DNA of 36,579 nt from Planctomycetaceae bacterium. GTDB lineage: Bacteria; Planctomycetota; Planctomycetia; Pirellulales; Lacipirellulaceae. The stretch covers positions 1 to 36,579 of the forward strand of contig QIKP01000040.1 of assembly GCA_003233055.1 (NCBI GenBank), read 5' to 3'. A program made the position numbers and the translations under genes. Below are positions 1-8,211 of this stretch, in pieces. The notes below the pieces were generated by a model that worked only from the letters and a program-made list of their open reading frames with translations, did no database searches and was not told the DNA's origin. Position 1 is the stretch's first letter; each line of letters starts with the position of its first letter.

Positions 1-39
1 CCCCTGCCCTCTCCCTCTCCCCTCTGAAACGGAAGAATC

Positions 40-945
40 ATGGATCGGAAGAATTACCGGGCGCTGGTGGTGGACTGCGACCCGGAGACGAACAAGGCGA
101 CCGTGACTGCCCTCACGAGGCAGCAGTTCACGTGCGATCAGGCCTTCGACGGCGAGGAAGCGACGGGAATGATTCGCGACCGAATCTACGATGCGGTGGT
201 GACCTGCCTGCTGCTTCCCAAACGCCACGGCCACTCGTTAGTCATCGAATTATTGAGCCAGCCGAAGCCGCCTCGGATCGTGGTCCTCACTCCGATGGCG
301 GATCCGCGGCTATTGCGAGATTTGATCGCCCGCGGTGTCGACGACATTGTTTGCAAGTCGGCCTCGCCCGATCTTCTGGCGACCAAACTCCTCTCGCTGT
401 TCGAGAAAAACAAATGGCGAGCCGGGCAATCGGCCGCGATCTCCTCCGCGGCAGCGCCAGGCAGCCGCATGAGGATGCTCCAAGCGATCGAGAAAGAGCT
501 GGCAGAGCTTTCCGATTGCTTCGAAGAGCGGCTCTCCAGCTTTTTCGACTTTGACGACCCTCTCTGTGACCCGCCGAAGGCGATCAACGATTTTATAAAA
601 AGACTGGACGAGGAGGAGCAAGAAAGTCAGGCCAAGGAGAGCCCTGATATGGGAAATACTCGCGCTGCGGATCGCGTATTCCTCCAAGCGATCGTGACGG
701 CGGTCCCGGTGAACGGGCAATTCGAGAAGCGGGGAGAACCCTTCACGTTGGCCCTGCGTGACCTCTCGACAACCGGAATCAGGATGCACAACTCCAGGGC
801 AACGAACGATAATTTCCTGGCGCTGAGCTGGAAAGCCGACACGCTCCCCTACCGGACCTTCCGAAATGTGATCCAGGTCGCCCGCTGTCGCCCGGTAGGC
901 CGATTTTACGAAATTGCCGGCCAGTTCGTCCTTGCCGACGGCTAA
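40..945 (+). CDS. Pseudo-receiver domain fused to PilZ-like domain
   Basis: A 301-residue cytosolic protein. Residues about 6-120 have the CheY-like receiver fold: an acidic pair near residues 12-14, a conserved Thr84 (VVLT) and Lys106 (VCKSASP). The position expected to carry the phospho-accepting Asp, four residues before Pro60 at the end of beta-3, is Cys56, so ordinary phosphorylation there looks impossible. Residues about 210-300 resemble a PilZ domain, with the D-x-S-x-x-G signature (DLSTTG) and beta-rich sequence; I do not see a clear RxxxR c-di-GMP motif in front of it. The middle part is charged and probably helical. A GGAAG ribosome site lies about 7 bases before the ATG. Receiver-PilZ proteins are usually signalling adaptors; this one may act through protein contacts or cysteine chemistry rather than phosphotransfer. 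The domain calls are by pattern only. Confidence 0.75.
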   Translation: MDRKNYRALVVDCDPETNKATVTALTRQQFTCDQAFDGEEATGMIRDRIYDAVVTCLLLPKRHGHSLVIELLSQPKPPRIVVLTPMADPRLLRDLIARGVDDIVCKSASPDLLATKLLSLFEKNKWRAGQSAAISSAAAPGSRMRMLQAIEKELAELSDCFEERLSSFFDFDDPLCDPPKAINDFIKRLDEEEQESQAKESPDMGNTRAADRVFLQAIVTAVPVNGQFEKRGEPFTLALRDLSTTGIRMHNSRATNDNFLALSWKADTLPYRTFRNVIQVARCRPVGRFYEIAGQFVLADG

Positions 946-1057
946 CCCCCGCACCAGGCTGGATGATCGCAGCCTGTGAGGATCGGGAAATTCGGCGGAG
1001 GAGGGGCGGAAGCCCGCGTTGCTCGGCCTACGAATCTTCGCTGCCCGCAAATGCCCT

Positions 1058-1255
1058 CTAGCGATCGACTTCTTCCAGGGCCCAGGTATGGATCAGCCCC
1101 TCGGCACCCGGGGTAAGGGCACGGAGCTTCCTTGCGATTTCCCCCTTCTCGCTATTGGTCGCCTTGACGAGCCGCGACTTGAGGTGCGTGAGCTGCTTTC
1201 GACGTTTTCGCCGCCGCTTGATCTCTTTTTGCCGTTCGCTACATCCCACGGTCAT
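1058..1255 (-). CDS. Small Lys/Arg-rich protein, DUF6800-like
   Basis: A 65-residue basic protein with an Arg/Lys cluster (EIKRRRKRRKQL, residues 11-22) followed by a helix and a conserved-looking 'ARKLRALTPGAE' end. This pattern matches the short basic proteins of planctomycetes grouped as DUF6800, whose function is unknown; nucleic-acid or ribosome binding is only a guess. The frame is open further upstream, to about 1525, but that extension runs into the tRNA-Ala gene. The ATG at 1255 has a good GGAG ribosome site 6-9 bases before it, so I use it. The gene lies downstream of tRNA-Ile and tRNA-Ala on the same strand. Confidence 0.7.
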   Translation of the reverse strand: MTVGCSERQKEIKRRRKRRKQLTHLKSRLVKATNSEKGEIARKLRALTPGAEGLIHTWALEEVDR

Positions 1256-1495
1256 TTCTCCAACCTTTGAACCAGCTTGCCAGGAGACGCGCCGAGTCGG
1301 CACCCCGTCCTGCGGAATCCTGGATTGTAGCCAACCGATTCCGAGTTTCCAAGCCCTACGACTCGGCGGTGCGTCAAAGCGAAGAGGGAGGCCGGTCGGT
1401 TCTATATTCTCCACGTCTTCGCGTCTCGGAGGTTGACGTGCCGTAGCACAGTTCCCCGCTTTTAGAACCGGTTTCTTTTTTCCTGTATTTGGTAG

Positions 1496-1568
1496 TGGAG
1501 CCGGCCGGGCTCGAACCGGCGACATCCAGCTTGCAAAGCTGGCGCTCTCCCAACTGAGCTACGGCCCC
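1496..1568 (-). tRNA. tRNA-Ala (TGC)
   Basis: A 73-base cloverleaf read on the minus strand. The acceptor arm GGGGCCG pairs with CGGCTCC, the D-arm has GCTCAGTTGGGAGAGC, the anticodon stem is CCAGC/GCTGG with loop TTTGCAA (anticodon TGC), and the T-arm has GGTTCGAGCC. The discriminator is A and CCA is not encoded. It lies 79 bases downstream of tRNA-Ile on the same strand, probably in one transcript. Confidence 0.97.
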
Positions 1569-1647
1569 AGAAGCGTCAAGGGCAAGAATTCCGTGACAGG
1601 AGCTGTTTCCGCTCCCTGCGCTCGGTTTTCCCCTCTCGACTCTCCAG

Positions 1648-1721
1648 TGGGCGCGCCAAGACTCGAACTTGGGACCTCAGCCTTATCAGGGCTGCGCTCT
1701 AACCAACTGAGCTACGCGCCC
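1648..1721 (-). tRNA. tRNA-Ile (GAT)
   Basis: A 74-base cloverleaf on the minus strand. Acceptor GGGCGCG pairs with CGCGCCC, the D-arm has GCTCAGTTGGTTAGAGC, the anticodon stem is CAGCC/GGCTG with loop CTGATAA (anticodon GAT), and the T-loop is TTCGAGT. The discriminator is A with no encoded CCA. In many bacteria this gene and tRNA-Ala(TGC) sit between 16S and 23S rRNA; here neither rRNA is beside them. Confidence 0.97.
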
Positions 1722-1924
1722 CGTCCAACGTTGCGGACGGCAATCTCGCCATTCTAGGTCGCTAGAGGTGAGTCTCCAAGGGCCTGTCGAGACAGATATA
1801 TCGTTGGCAGGGAGGCCGCGGCTCGTTTTCGGACGAAAGGCTCCCCCATGAGCCACCCGGATCGCCGCCCAAATTGGTTTGATTGGCTTTGACACTTCGA
1901 GAAGATTTGTGCCATCATAGAGCT

Positions 1925-2176
1925 ATGAAGATTGAAGTAAACGACAAAACCGCCGCCGAAGTGCAAGCCATGCTGGTCCGTCAGGGAGAAACCCCCGACG
2001 TGGAGAGCTATGTGCAGCGAACCCTTTCCAAGCGCCTCTTGTTTGAAACCGTGACCGAAGTTCGCGATAGCACCAAGAAGGTCCCAGCCGCTGAAATCGA
2101 AGCTGCTATAGAAGAGGCTCTCACCGAAACCCGTCAACAACGCAGGATGCAAAGCCCCGATGCGGATCGTACTTGA
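1925..2176 (+). CDS. Putative antitoxin of a PIN-toxin pair
   Basis: An 83-residue, mostly helical, charged protein. Its last 17 bases overlap the start of the PIN-domain gene in another frame, the usual translational coupling of antitoxin-first type II modules. The first residues (MKIEVNDKTAAEV) could form the N-terminal beta strand and helix of a ribbon-helix-helix (CopG/ParD-like) protein, and the Glu/Ala-rich C-terminal half would wrap the toxin. I cannot assign a named family. The frame is open 14 codons further upstream, but the ATG at 1925 fits the family length better. Its role as antitoxin is inferred from position and size. Such proteins normally also repress their own promoter, which would lie in 1722-1924. 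Confidence 0.65.
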   Translation: MKIEVNDKTAAEVQAMLVRQGETPDVESYVQRTLSKRLLFETVTEVRDSTKKVPAAEIEAAIEEALTETRQQRRMQSPDADRT

Positions 2177-2579
2177 TACGAATGTCTTCGTATCCGCCCT
2201 TATCAGCCAGCATGGACCGCCTGCCGAGTTATTCGATCTTTGGAACGATGACGAATACGAAGTCGTTACCTCAGAACTGCAGATCGATGAGCTGCGGCGA
2301 GTTCTGACTTATCCGCGTGTTGCCAAGCATTTGCGAACGGGAGCCGCAGAAACGCTTGTCAGGCGCCTCCGTGACGCCGCACGGATTGTCTCCGATCTTC
2401 CCGAAATCAATCTTTCGGATGACCCCGATGATAATACTATTTTGGCGATCGCAGTTGCGGGCAGGGCGGCTTTGATCGCTTCGGGGGATAAAAAGCATAT
2501 GCTATCACTCGATCATGTTCAGGGCATCCCTATCCTGGCCCCCGCAGCGGCGATGGAGATAATCAAGGCGAAAAGTTAG
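2160..2579 (+). CDS. PIN-domain toxin (PIN_3 / TIGR00305-like ribonuclease)
   Basis: A 139-residue protein covering a whole PIN domain. The acidic metal-binding residues are visible: Asp6 in 'VLDTNVFVSA', Glu44 in 'IDELRRVL', Asp90/Asp91 in 'DPDDNTILAIA' and Asp110 in 'SGDKKHML'. This order matches the 'putative toxin-antitoxin system toxin component, PIN family' proteins, Mg/Mn-dependent RNases related to VapC that cleave tRNA or other RNA. All catalytic acids are present, so the enzyme should be active. It overlaps the putative antitoxin by 17 bases. The RNA target cannot be told from sequence. The two tRNA genes just upstream are a coincidence as far as I can see, although VapC-type enzymes often cut tRNAs. 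Confidence 0.88.
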   Translation: MRIVLDTNVFVSALISQHGPPAELFDLWNDDEYEVVTSELQIDELRRVLTYPRVAKHLRTGAAETLVRRLRDAARIVSDLPEINLSDDPDDNTILAIAVAGRAALIASGDKKHMLSLDHVQGIPILAPAAAMEIIKAKS

Positions 2580-2846
2580 TGCTTCGACGCTTTTGCGGCC
2601 CAGCCCTCGCTGCACGCCCAGATACTCACCATGACGACGGCCCGGGCGTCAAATCTCATGGTGATTGGCACTGTCATACATAAAACTCGCGAGCAAAGGG
2701 CAGGCCCCCCCGCTTGCACCCCTTGCCACACTTGGATCACGAGTGACCTAGCTTCGGCTCGGTAGGTTCGATATTCTTCCACGCGCGGGCCGTTCCGTGC
2801 CACCAACGTCTCCCCCTATCCGTTTCCCCCTTTCGAGGCTCTATCG

Positions 2847-4754
2847 ATGTTACGGACCCCCTTTCTGCCACGCCCTTTTTCCCACCGACTCCTTTGCCTT
2901 CCCGCCATCGTCCTGCTGCTTTTCGGCAGTTCTACCAGCGTGGCGGCCCCCACGGCGAAGCAAGCGCTCGGGCTCAAGCCGATTCAGCCTGGCATCCGCT
3001 ACGACCAACCGAAGTCAGCCGCCATCAGCGCCTGCACGATTAAGCCGGAAAAGATAAGTGGTAAGACCGCTTGGGTGATCCGTAACGGCACAGGGGCGGT
3101 CCTTCGCCGATTCAGTGACACCAACGATGACAATGTGGTCGACCAATGGAGCTATTTCCAGAATGGCCTTGAGGTCTACCGGGACATTGATTCGGACTAC
3201 AACGGGAAGGCGGACCAGTATCGGTGGCTGCATACCTCGGGGACTCGTTGGGGTCTCGACAAAAACGAAGATGGCAAGGTGGACGCGTGGAAGCAAATCT
3301 CCCCCTACGAAGTCGCTGAGGTGGCCGTCGAAGCAATCCAGCAAGGCAACACGCATCTTTACAGGACGTTGCTACCAGCCGGACGGGAGCTGGAATCGCT
3401 TGGCCTGGGGAAGGTAGCCCGCCAACAAGCGGCCAAGAACGTGCTCCAGGCAGAAAAGGGTTTCCGAAAGTTTGCGGCCCAGCAAAAGGTTGTTACGAAG
3501 TCGACGCGGTTCCTGGATTTTGGAGCGAGCCGGCCCGCAGCGGTCCCCTCGGGAGTGGAGGGTTCGAGCAAGGATCTGCTGGTTTACGAAAACGTGTCGG
3601 CCCTGATCGAAAACAACGGGAAGCCCGAGCAAGTCTATCTTGGCGCGATGGTGAAAGTCGGTGCCACATGGCGACTTCTGGGCCTGCCGCAGACCGGCGA
3701 TACTCCAGCCGCTGCGAGTATTTTTTCCACCGCAGGAGCGACCGGAGCCGCTCCAGGAAATTCGGAAAACGCCCCCTCGGCCGTTATGCAGAAGCTGATG
3801 GCGGAGCTGGAAAAGCTCGATCGGAAGCCTGGAAGCGACCCGAAAGAACAAATCGCCACGACGACCAAGCGAGCAAAAATCTTGTCGCGGCTCGCCAAGC
3901 TTAGTGCCACCACCGAAGAGCGGGAGCAATGGCAGCGGCAGCAGGCCGACATGCTTAGTGCCGCAGCCCAAACCTTCCAACACTTCGACGCGATCGAAGA
4001 CCTGAAGAAGCTAGAAGCGGAGTTGAAAAAGGGGAAGGCGACCGCAGAACTTCAATCGCACGTCGAATTTCGACGACTTTGGGCCGAATATGGCAAGGCG
4101 CAGTTCGATCCCAAGGCCGACTACGCCAAGGTGCAAGAGGCTTGGCTCGAGTCGCTCCAGGCGTTTGCCAAAGACCATCCCCGAAGCATCGACACGGCCG
4201 AGGCGCTGTTGCAACTCGGAATGGCCAAGGAATTTGCGGGGGAAGAAAAAGAGGCGGTCGAATGGTACCAGCAACTGGCAAGTCGATTTTCCACCACAGG
4301 AGCGGGGAAAAAAGCGGTCGGGGCCATGCGCCGTCTCGACTCGATTGGCAAGCCATGGCGACTCTCCGGGAATGCCATCAGCGGGGGCAAGGTCGACCTT
4401 GCCAGCTATCGCCGTAAGTACGTGCTGGTCCACTATTGGGCCACCTGGTGTGCCCCCTGCAAGGAAGACATGAAAGACCTCGAAAAGCTGCATGCCAAGT
4501 ATGGCCGAAAGGGATTTGCCGTCGTGGGGGTCAACCTCGACACCTCGGCCGGTCCTGCCAAGGAATTTCTCACCAAAGAACGGCTACCCTGGAAGCATCT
4601 CTACGACGAAGGGGGCCTGGATGGTCGCCTTGCGAATGAGATGGGGGTGATGACGCTTCCCCTGATGCTGCTCGTCGACGACAAGGGGAATGTTGTGAAC
4701 CGCAACATCCACGTCGGGGAGATTGAAGCGGAACTGAAAAGGGTCATGCGATGA
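2847..4754 (+). CDS. Exported thioredoxin-fold (TlpA/ResA-like) protein with Asp-rich repeats
   Basis: A 635-residue protein. Residues 1-34 form a signal peptide ending near 'SVAA'. Residues about 88-150 hold three copies of an acidic pattern like D-x-N/D-x-D-x-x-x-D-x-W/Y (starting at Asp91, Asp113 and about Asp138), resembling calcium-binding loops of dockerin or thrombospondin type 3. A helical, Lys/Glu-rich middle (about 300-490) contains a TPR-like stretch. The C-terminal domain (about 500-635) is thioredoxin-like, with the redox pair C535-A-P-C538 in 'WATWCAPCKED' and a cis-proline 'TLPLML'. The family reduces or exchanges disulfides in the cell envelope. The active site is intact, so a thiol-disulfide role outside the cytoplasm is likely; the substrate is unknown. 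A strong terminator follows. No clear ribosome site precedes the ATG. Confidence 0.85.
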   Translation: MLRTPFLPRPFSHRLLCLPAIVLLLFGSSTSVAAPTAKQALGLKPIQPGIRYDQPKSAAISACTIKPEKISGKTAWVIRNGTGAVLRRFSDTNDDNVVDQWSYFQNGLEVYRDIDSDYNGKADQYRWLHTSGTRWGLDKNEDGKVDAWKQISPYEVAEVAVEAIQQGNTHLYRTLLPAGRELESLGLGKVARQQAAKNVLQAEKGFRKFAAQQKVVTKSTRFLDFGASRPAAVPSGVEGSSKDLLVYENVSALIENNGKPEQVYLGAMVKVGATWRLLGLPQTGDTPAAASIFSTAGATGAAPGNSENAPSAVMQKLMAELEKLDRKPGSDPKEQIATTTKRAKILSRLAKLSATTEEREQWQRQQADMLSAAAQTFQHFDAIEDLKKLEAELKKGKATAELQSHVEFRRLWAEYGKAQFDPKADYAKVQEAWLESLQAFAKDHPRSIDTAEALLQLGMAKEFAGEEKEAVEWYQQLASRFSTTGAGKKAVGAMRRLDSIGKPWRLSGNAISGGKVDLASYRRKYVLVHYWATWCAPCKEDMKDLEKLHAKYGRKGFAVVGVNLDTSAGPAKEFLTKERLPWKHLYDEGGLDGRLANEMGVMTLPLMLLVDDKGNVVNRNIHVGEIEAELKRVMR

Positions 4755-4762
4755 CTTGCTTG

Positions 4763-4786
4763 GCCCCGACCAAGCTTGGTCGAGGC
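4763..4786. repeat. Palindromic repeat, 'CCCCGACCAA' family, copy 1
   Basis: A near-perfect hairpin directly after the thioredoxin-like gene, built around the perfect palindrome GACCAAGCTTGGTC. Related copies occur at 8841-8865 and 8875-8900, all just outside coding sequence. Confidence 0.75.
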
Positions 4787-4802
4787 TACGTTCAAAAAAA
4801 CA

Positions 4803-4844
4803 ACCACCCACGGCCGTTCCCCGTTCGGCCGTGGGTGGTGTTTT
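4803..4844. terminator. Strong intrinsic terminator, probably bidirectional
   Basis: A perfect 13-bp stem (CCACCCACGGCCG at 4804-4816 with its complement at 4826-4838) with a 9-base loop, followed by GTTTT on the plus strand. On the minus strand the same stem is followed by T-rich sequence (the complement of the A-run at 4794-4800). It should end the transcript of the thioredoxin-like gene and shield the spacer downstream. Confidence 0.9.
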
Positions 4845-4912
4845 CAAAGTGGAGCCTCGGACCCGGCCGCTCATGCGAACATCTCCCCAGATGCTCGTCT
4901 GCCGTGGCCAAC

Positions 4913-5263
4913 CTACTCGCTCCCGTCAGGCGATCCTCCGTCGGAGGATCCACCAGTACTCGCAATCGTCGCCGAAACTACAGGTGGTACTTGCGATTCT
5001 TTCTGCCTGAAAATCCACATTGGGTCTTCGACGACGAGGTCGATCGCCTTCTGGAGTTTCCACGACTGGCCTTCGCCGAATGCTGTCTCGCGTAGTTGAT
5101 TCGCCTGGAGGAGACGCCATCCTCGATCTCGCTGAAATCAGACATTTCCAAGCTGCGGGCGTAGTCCATTCTTTTCGTACTGTAGGTCATCCAAATTTTC
5201 CCATGTCTTTTTAGTGTCCGCGAAATGGCCGTCAGTAGCCGTTCCTTTGGTGGTGATCGTTCG
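4913..5263 (-). pseudogene. Decayed reading frame with internal TGA, family not recognised
   Basis: On the minus strand one frame reads coding-like from about 5263 down to a TAG at 4913-4915, interrupted once by a TGA at 5138-5140. The upstream 41 codons include 'GTATDGHFADTKKTWENL'; the downstream 74 codons include 'GWRLLQANQLRETAFGEG' and 'LVVEDPMWIFRQKES' and end in a Gly/Ser/Asp-rich tail. Residue composition is protein-like on both sides of the stop in the same frame, unlike the Arg-rich shadows in the other frames. A second TGA (5264-5266) bounds it upstream and I find no good start, so this looks like the 3' remnant of an inactivated gene. I do not recognise the family. Confidence is modest because this rests on reading by eye. 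Confidence 0.4.
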
Positions 5264-6393
5264 TCAGCCCTGCCTCACGGCGGACCCAGGTAAGCAACAA
5301 CGGAGAGGAGAAGGACTAGCAATCTGTGTGCCCAATCCTTGTTATCCGGCGAAGCCGGTGCTCCATCGAACGCCTTTCTTCTGCCTACCCCCTTCATTCA
5401 GGGGAGATGTTTTAGCCGGCCGCCCAGAAAATTTGGAATGACCCCGGCTTGGCGAGAAGAGATCCGCCATCGCGGACCAGCCCATTCCCCGATTCCGGGA
5501 AACGGACCTCAATGCGGCGCAACTCGCAGAAGGACCAACACTTAGGGCCACTCTTCATGAGGCAAGCGGACTGGCGGCTCGTGCCGGGGGCAGAGGGAAA
5601 ATCAACCTAACTTCAACCAGACAAATAACTTGAGGCTGATCCACAGAAAGAGGGAGACGATTTCACTAGAATAGTGAAAGTTCTTCATGGCCGCTTGCGG
5701 AGATTTTCGGTCAAAAGTGGCTCGTTCGGCGCGGCAGACGCCCAGCAGACCCCCGTCACCCTTCCTCAGGGTGTTGAGCGCGCAGCCCCCCAGCCAAACT
5801 CTGGAAGCCGTCGAACGGGATCGAGCGAGTCTCTCGGCATAGAGTCACAACGGACCTGCCAGGGAGCACCATAGCGGGTGAAAACCAACCAGTTTCCCGG
5901 CGATTCTTTCCGCTTTTCGCCAAACCTCGCCTAGAACTTCGCTAGGACCGGAGAGACCAAAAATTGTGTTTGCCCCATGAACTGGGCGCAAAGGGTTCCT
6001 TAAACATGCTGCCGATGCGTACCTCGCCTTTCGGCAAAGCGCAGCGGGTACCACGTTTGTTTGCTAATGAAAAACTTATTCTTTCCCGTAGAACATCCAG
6101 TTCCAGGCAACTCACTGCCCAGAAAACTGCAGCTCGCCCGCGCCGCTCCCCTAAGACCGGCCGAGACGAACCGAAGGAATACCCTGCAAGCGACGTGCCG
6201 ATATCGAGGCGATGGCCCTCCTTCACGTTATTTTTTGCTGCCGTTGACTCCCAACCGCCTGCTGGCTAGTCTCCTGGCCTATCACGCCGCTTGCGATTCG
6301 GCCAGATCGGCAAGGACGCGAAGGGCCCGGCCTCGCTGGCTTGTTCCTTTTTCGCCCGCTTGAGCACCCAATTCCCCCGCCCGAAGGACCAGC
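5264..6393. other. Long spacer without a convincing gene
   Basis: About 1.1 kb with only short, Arg/Pro/Ser-rich open frames on both strands, none with a plausible ribosome site plus protein-like composition. It may contain promoter sequence for the small membrane protein at 6394, but I cannot point to clear -35/-10 boxes. I see no cloverleaf and no strong terminator here. Confidence 0.5.
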
Positions 6394-6699
6394 ATGGAAG
6401 CTGTCACCCAAGTCCCTCCCCAAGTTTGGCTTGTTTTTCATGTCGTCGGCGTTGCCTTGGCGTTGTCGAGTCGCTGCCACGCGACTCCTGGTTGCGTTTT
6501 CGGGACGAACGTATTGTTGGCGGCGAGCACGCTGGTGGTGGGAGGGGTGGCGGCCGTCGGATTCCTTTGCCAACAGCCCTTTTGGGCAGCTTCGGGTTGC
6601 ACGCTCGGGGTGATGGCCGTGGCAGCGGTTTTTGAGAGAGGAAGCAACGAGCCGGGGGCCATTTTGCGTGCTGTGGCGCTGGAAGATTTGAAGAAATAG
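6394..6699 (+). CDS. Small hydrophobic membrane protein, unknown function
   Basis: A 101-residue protein with an AAGGA ribosome site about 6 bases before the ATG, which supports it over the overlapping frames. It has two or three likely membrane segments (about 12-28, 36-58 and 63-80), short charged ends, and a C-terminal amphipathic stretch ending in 'ALEDLKK'. Three to four cysteines lie in or near the membrane segments. No enzyme motif is visible. It stands alone between two long spacers, followed by a hairpin at 6741-6769 that may end its transcript. It could be a lineage-specific membrane protein; I cannot offer a function. Confidence 0.6.
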   Translation: MEAVTQVPPQVWLVFHVVGVALALSSRCHATPGCVFGTNVLLAASTLVVGGVAAVGFLCQQPFWAASGCTLGVMAVAAVFERGSNEPGAILRAVALEDLKK

Positions 6700-6740
6700 T
6701 CTCCCCTCGCGGGACCCTCTCTCTTGCACTCGGCCACCTA

Positions 6741-6769
6741 AGCCAAGCCAGGCCGCCCAAGGCTTGGCT
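6741..6769. terminator. Possible hairpin terminator (no T-run)
   Basis: A perfect 9-bp inverted repeat (AGCCAAGCC / GGCTTGGCT) with an 11-base loop, 42 bases after the small membrane-protein gene. It lacks a T-tract, so it may only be a transcript-end stabiliser. The rest of the 6700-7033 spacer shows nothing else. Confidence 0.4.
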
Positions 6770-7033
6770 CTCTGTCACGCCGGCCTTGCGATTTCGCTCG
6801 AATGCTAGCAATGAATCGCAGACTTCCTCGCTGAATGACCGGCAATACCGGAAAAAAGCTCCCCTTCGCTACCACCGGCTGCCGAAACCAATACCGTCGG
6901 CCCATTGCGTACCTTCGCAAACTATGGACGACGGCGCGTAAGGAACCCAGGCATTCCGGCCACCACGAGCTGGGCCAATGTGGAAGTCCTTCGCTGAAGA
7001 GGCCTACTTATCCAATCCAAAGAGGGGGAAATC

Positions 7034-7906
7034 ATGGGAAGGCGTTGCATTCGTTTAATGTGTGCTTGCGCACTGTTGTCGGTCACGACAGCCGTGGCTC
7101 GAGGGCAGTCGGCCGAGGATTCGGCCATGGCACAGCAGGTGGCCCGTTCGATCAAATCAAGCGGCCAGCTTTCGAACTACCGTCTTGGCGTGAAATACCA
7201 GGACAAAGTGGCTTGGCTATTAGGAACCGTTAGCAGCGACCAGCAACGGCAGACGGCAATCGAGCTTGCGAGACAGATCGAGGGCGTGGATCAAGTGATT
7301 TCTAAGCTGACCATCGAAGGCGAAGAAGTCGCACTACCGAGAGAAACCGCGGCCGTATCGCCGATGGTAAGCCTCGGCGAAGAGAAGGTTACCCTTCCAA
7401 GGGTAACCCCGGCTACTGCCGAGAGACCTGCGTCGCGTCAGGCGGTACCGCGCCGTCGCCTCGCCCCGCGGCCTAACGCCCGCCCGATGCCGATGTCCCC
7501 GATGCCAATGTCGATGTCGCCACGACGGGCGAGCGCTATCCGGACCTCGGGAATGCAGGGCCGGCCGATGCCAGCTAGCTACCAAGGCTGCCCCCCTGGT
7601 GGCCAAGGAATGGGAATGGGCCAAGGAAGAGGGATGGGCCCTCGGCCTGCTGGCCACGTTCCGAACGGCGGGGCGGTTGGTGTGAGCCACGACAACGCCC
7701 ACATGCCGGGCTACGCTTGGCCCAGCTATGCGGCCTACCCAAACTATTCGGCGGTGACTTACCCCAAACAGTACTCGCCCTCCGCATGGCCCTACATCGG
7801 CCCGTTCTATCCTTATCCGCAAGTCCCGCTCGGCTGGCGGAAGGTGACCTTGGAATGGGACGATGGTTGGTGGCAACTCGATTTTAGCCACAGCAAGACG
7901 CATTGA
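7034..7906 (+). CDS. Exported BON-domain protein with Met/Pro-rich linker
   Basis: A 290-residue protein with a signal peptide (residues 1 to about 24, ending 'AVARGQS'), a BON domain (about 31-95, with the typical alternating hydrophobic pattern and 'LLGTVSSDQQRQTAIELA' helix), a long low-complexity linker rich in Pro, Met, Arg and Gly (repeated 'PMPMSP'), and a Tyr/Pro/Trp-rich C-terminus ending with 'LEWDDGWWQLDFSHSKTH'. BON domains bind phospholipid or outer-membrane surfaces (as in OsmY), so an envelope role is likely. A GAGGGGGA ribosome site precedes the ATG. A good terminator follows 31 bases after the stop, so the gene is probably transcribed alone. Confidence 0.8.
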   Translation: MGRRCIRLMCACALLSVTTAVARGQSAEDSAMAQQVARSIKSSGQLSNYRLGVKYQDKVAWLLGTVSSDQQRQTAIELARQIEGVDQVISKLTIEGEEVALPRETAAVSPMVSLGEEKVTLPRVTPATAERPASRQAVPRRRLAPRPNARPMPMSPMPMSMSPRRASAIRTSGMQGRPMPASYQGCPPGGQGMGMGQGRGMGPRPAGHVPNGGAVGVSHDNAHMPGYAWPSYAAYPNYSAVTYPKQYSPSAWPYIGPFYPYPQVPLGWRKVTLEWDDGWWQLDFSHSKTH

Positions 7907-7937
7907 TCGCGGCAATCGCTATCGCATGAAAACCCCG

Positions 7938-7970
7938 AGCCCGGCTTCTCCCAAGAGGCCGGGCTTTTTT
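7938..7970 (+). terminator. Intrinsic terminator after the BON-domain gene
   Basis: An 8-bp stem AGCCCGGC / GCCGGGCT with a 12-base loop, followed directly by a run of six T. Confidence 0.92.
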
Positions 7971-8211
7971 GGGGGACGCTGCCCGACGTTGCGACTCCGT
8001 TCCGCTCACCAGGAGCCGACAGACTCGCTAGCACGCAGGACGGAAGTATTTCCATCAAATTCCGAATAACCCGCAAGCTCGACCCATCTTCTCTCGATAA
8101 CTATTCCAGAGAGTTTTGTCGGCGCTTTCGGGTGCCTCGCCTTTGGCAAAAGAGGGCGCAACTCGCTCATTTCCTTCTCCAACCGCCCGTCAGCAAGTTA
8201 TAGGTCGATCC

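Noticed and set aside
1058-1525. 155-residue minus-strand frame
   Set aside because: Its first 90 residues run through the tRNA-Ala gene and a Pro/Arg-rich spacer; only the part from 1255 has a ribosome site and a protein-like composition.
2576-2806. 76-residue minus-strand frame after the PIN gene
   Set aside because: It has no ribosome site and shows no family-like pattern; the 267-base stretch is treated as a spacer.
5138-5140. TGA as a selenocysteine codon
   Set aside because: I see no Cys-like or redox context around it and no convincing SECIS hairpin right after it; a broken gene is simpler.
5942-6269. Overlapping frames of 94 and 101 residues on opposite strands
   Set aside because: Both are shadows of each other with Arg/Ser/Pro-rich sequence and no start signals.
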